A stretch of 7,426 nt of DNA from an uncultured Prevotella sp. (GTDB lineage Bacteria; Bacteroidota; Bacteroidia; Bacteroidales; Bacteroidaceae), in contig CAAGGA010000136.1 of the NCBI GenBank assembly GCA_900769275.1, positions 1 through 7,426 on the forward strand. The letters run 5' to 3'. Positions 6,246 to 7,426 of this stretch are shown here, piece after piece. Within the stretch, counting starts at the first letter, position 1. Each line of letters starts with the position of its first letter. The translations under genes and the position numbers were made by a program. The notes below the pieces were generated by a model that saw only the letters and a program-made list of their open reading frames with translations, made no database searches and was not told the origin of the DNA.

Positions 6246-7346
6246 ATGAAAGTACTGCTATTGAGCACATACAGAAACTCCGGAGGAGCCGCCATTGCAG
6301 CAGGACGGTTGCTGCAAGCCCTACGCCGAAACGGTGTAGATGCCAAGATGCTGTGCCGCAAGAACTTGTCATGGTGGCAAGGCAAGCCACAATCATGGAC
6401 AAGCATCATGGAGAGAGCTCTCATCTGGGCAATGAATGGCTTCTCAATGAAAGGCCTTTGGGCGACAGATACCGGTCTTTTCGGGCAGGACATCACCAAG
6501 ACACGGGAATACCGCGAGGCAGATGTCATTCACCTGCACTGGGTTAATCAAGGGTTTATATCGCTGAAAGCCATAAGACGCTTCATCAAGGACGGAAAAA
6601 AAATAGTATGGACCATGCACGACGCATGGAATGCAATGGGAGCATACCATCTTGAAATCCAGCAAAAAGACAGCTTTCTCGACCGCCTTGTACGTAGAAA
6701 CAAGCAGAAACTGTACGAGGTAAGCGACATTCAGTTTGTCACCTGCAGCGAATGGCTCAAGCGTGAAGTCATGGCAAGCCCGATAATGGACGGACAAAAT
6801 GTCGCAGCCATCCCCAACCCTCTCGACACTTCCATCTTCCAGCCTCAGCCCCACGCTGACAAAAGGCGTGTGCTTTTCGTGGCGCAGGACGTGAACAATC
6901 CGATGAAAGGCATGAAATACCTTGACGAAGCCGCCACTATCCTCAACGGAAATGCGACTGACAAGGTGCAGATCATAGCACTCGGACGCGACATCCCATA
7001 CATCTCAGATATAAAAGAAATGGCAAGTCTATACGCCTCTGTAGATGCTTTCGTACTCCCATCACTCTCAGAAAACCTCCCCAACACGATAATGGAAGCC
7101 ATGGCCTGCGGCACTCCCTGTGTAGGATTTGACGTTGGCGGCATTCCCGAAATGATAGACCACAAGGTGAACGGCTACGTAGCAAGATACAAGGACTCAC
7201 AGGATTTGGCAGAAGGCATCAGATACGTCCTTGACGGGAAGAACCATGCCCGCCTCAGCCAAGCCTGCATAGAAAAAGTAAGACACTGCTACAGCGAAGA
7301 AGCCGTGGCAGAAAAATATATAAACGTTTACGAAAAACAGCATTGA
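6246..7346 (+). CDS. GT4-type (GT-B fold) glycosyltransferase
   Basis: The 366-aa product is a retaining GT-B glycosyltransferase of the GT4 kind, expected to be cytosolic or peripheral at the inner membrane and to transfer a sugar from a nucleotide donor onto a glycan or lipid-linked intermediate. Landmarks are the N-terminal Rossmann start MKVLLLSTYRNSGGAAIAAG (1-20) with its Gly-rich loop; DVIHLHW (93-99); TMHDAW (123-128); AAIPNPLD (187-194); the phosphate-binding K221 in NPMKGMKYL; and SENLPNTIMEAMACGTPCVG (275-294), with the EX7E pair E276/E284 that contacts the donor, then GGIPEMI. The protein seems compact for its type: the Cys-containing stretch often seen after the HDxW motif is missing and the segment after IIALGRD (243-249) is short. 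It has its own promoter, so it may be expressed apart from the preceding genes. Donor and acceptor are not predictable. Confidence 0.88.
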   Translation: MKVLLLSTYRNSGGAAIAAGRLLQALRRNGVDAKMLCRKNLSWWQGKPQSWTSIMERALIWAMNGFSMKGLWATDTGLFGQDITKTREYREADVIHLHWVNQGFISLKAIRRFIKDGKKIVWTMHDAWNAMGAYHLEIQQKDSFLDRLVRRNKQKLYEVSDIQFVTCSEWLKREVMASPIMDGQNVAAIPNPLDTSIFQPQPHADKRRVLFVAQDVNNPMKGMKYLDEAATILNGNATDKVQIIALGRDIPYISDIKEMASLYASVDAFVLPSLSENLPNTIMEAMACGTPCVGFDVGGIPEMIDHKVNGYVARYKDSQDLAEGIRYVLDGKNHARLSQACIEKVRHCYSEEAVAEKYINVYEKQH

Positions 7347-7426
7347 TGGTCACCCGAATGCACAAAACATCTGACAAAACCACACAACCTCATGTAATTC
7401 AGAACACGTAGAAGACAACATCAGCG
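7347..7426. other. Downstream end of window, no supportable gene
   Basis: The 80 bases after the glycosyltransferase stop contain no convincing terminator or consensus promoter. A 21-codon open frame begins at ATG 7346, overlapping the stop as TGATG, and ends at TAG 7409-7411; it has no recognisable features and is probably not a gene. The next gene must begin beyond the window edge. Confidence 0.5.

Noticed and set aside
7346..7411. Short open frame of 21 codons overlapping the glycosyltransferase stop
   Set aside because: Too short, low complexity and without any recognisable feature; the TGATG overlap alone is not enough.

Overview
The window looks like a chromosomal segment of a Bacteroidota bacterium, most likely a Bacteroidales/Prevotella-type organism. 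The supporting signs are an exact Bacteroidota-type -7 box (TAACTTTG) in front of the last gene, mostly A-rich leaders without clear Shine-Dalgarno sequences, and protein families and wording (uracil phosphoribosyltransferase tail, GES-type phosphoethanolamine transferase, acyltransferase-3 proteins) typical of that phylum. Base composition is near balanced. The genus is an inference. All genes are on the + strand.

Layout: (1) positions 1-122 hold the 3' end of upp (uracil phosphoribosyltransferase). (2) 153-2039 encodes an EptA-like phosphoethanolamine transferase with five membrane segments and a large extracytoplasmic sulfatase-fold domain. (3) 2051-3124 and (4) 3141-4184 encode two different acyltransferase-3 (AT3) integral membrane proteins. 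(5) 4139-4741 encodes a 200-aa HAD-superfamily phosphatase that overlaps the second acyltransferase by 46 bp and resembles PgpC in layout. (6) 4790-6145 encodes a 451-aa polytopic membrane protein of unknown function (probably the DUF6080 type, with a GT-C-like look). (7) A 100-bp gap carries a weak hairpin and a good Bacteroidota promoter. (8) 6246-7346 encodes a GT4-type (GT-B fold) glycosyltransferase. The last 80 bases contain no supportable gene.

How the genes may work together: genes 2 to 6 are separated by 11, 17, -46 and 48 bp and show no terminator between them, so they probably form one transcription unit, possibly reading through from upp (30-bp gap). The products are envelope-modifying: a phosphoethanolamine transferase, two acyl transferases, a membrane-associated phosphatase, an unknown membrane protein and, from its own promoter, a cytosolic glycosyltransferase. 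The simplest reading is a locus that decorates a surface glycan or lipid (lipid A, LPS/O-antigen or a related glycolipid) with phosphoethanolamine and acyl groups. The actual substrate cannot be read from the sequence. No mobile element, CRISPR array, tRNA or rRNA was seen, and I found nothing that clearly qualifies as an entirely new system. The most open item is the unknown membrane protein and its place in this cassette.
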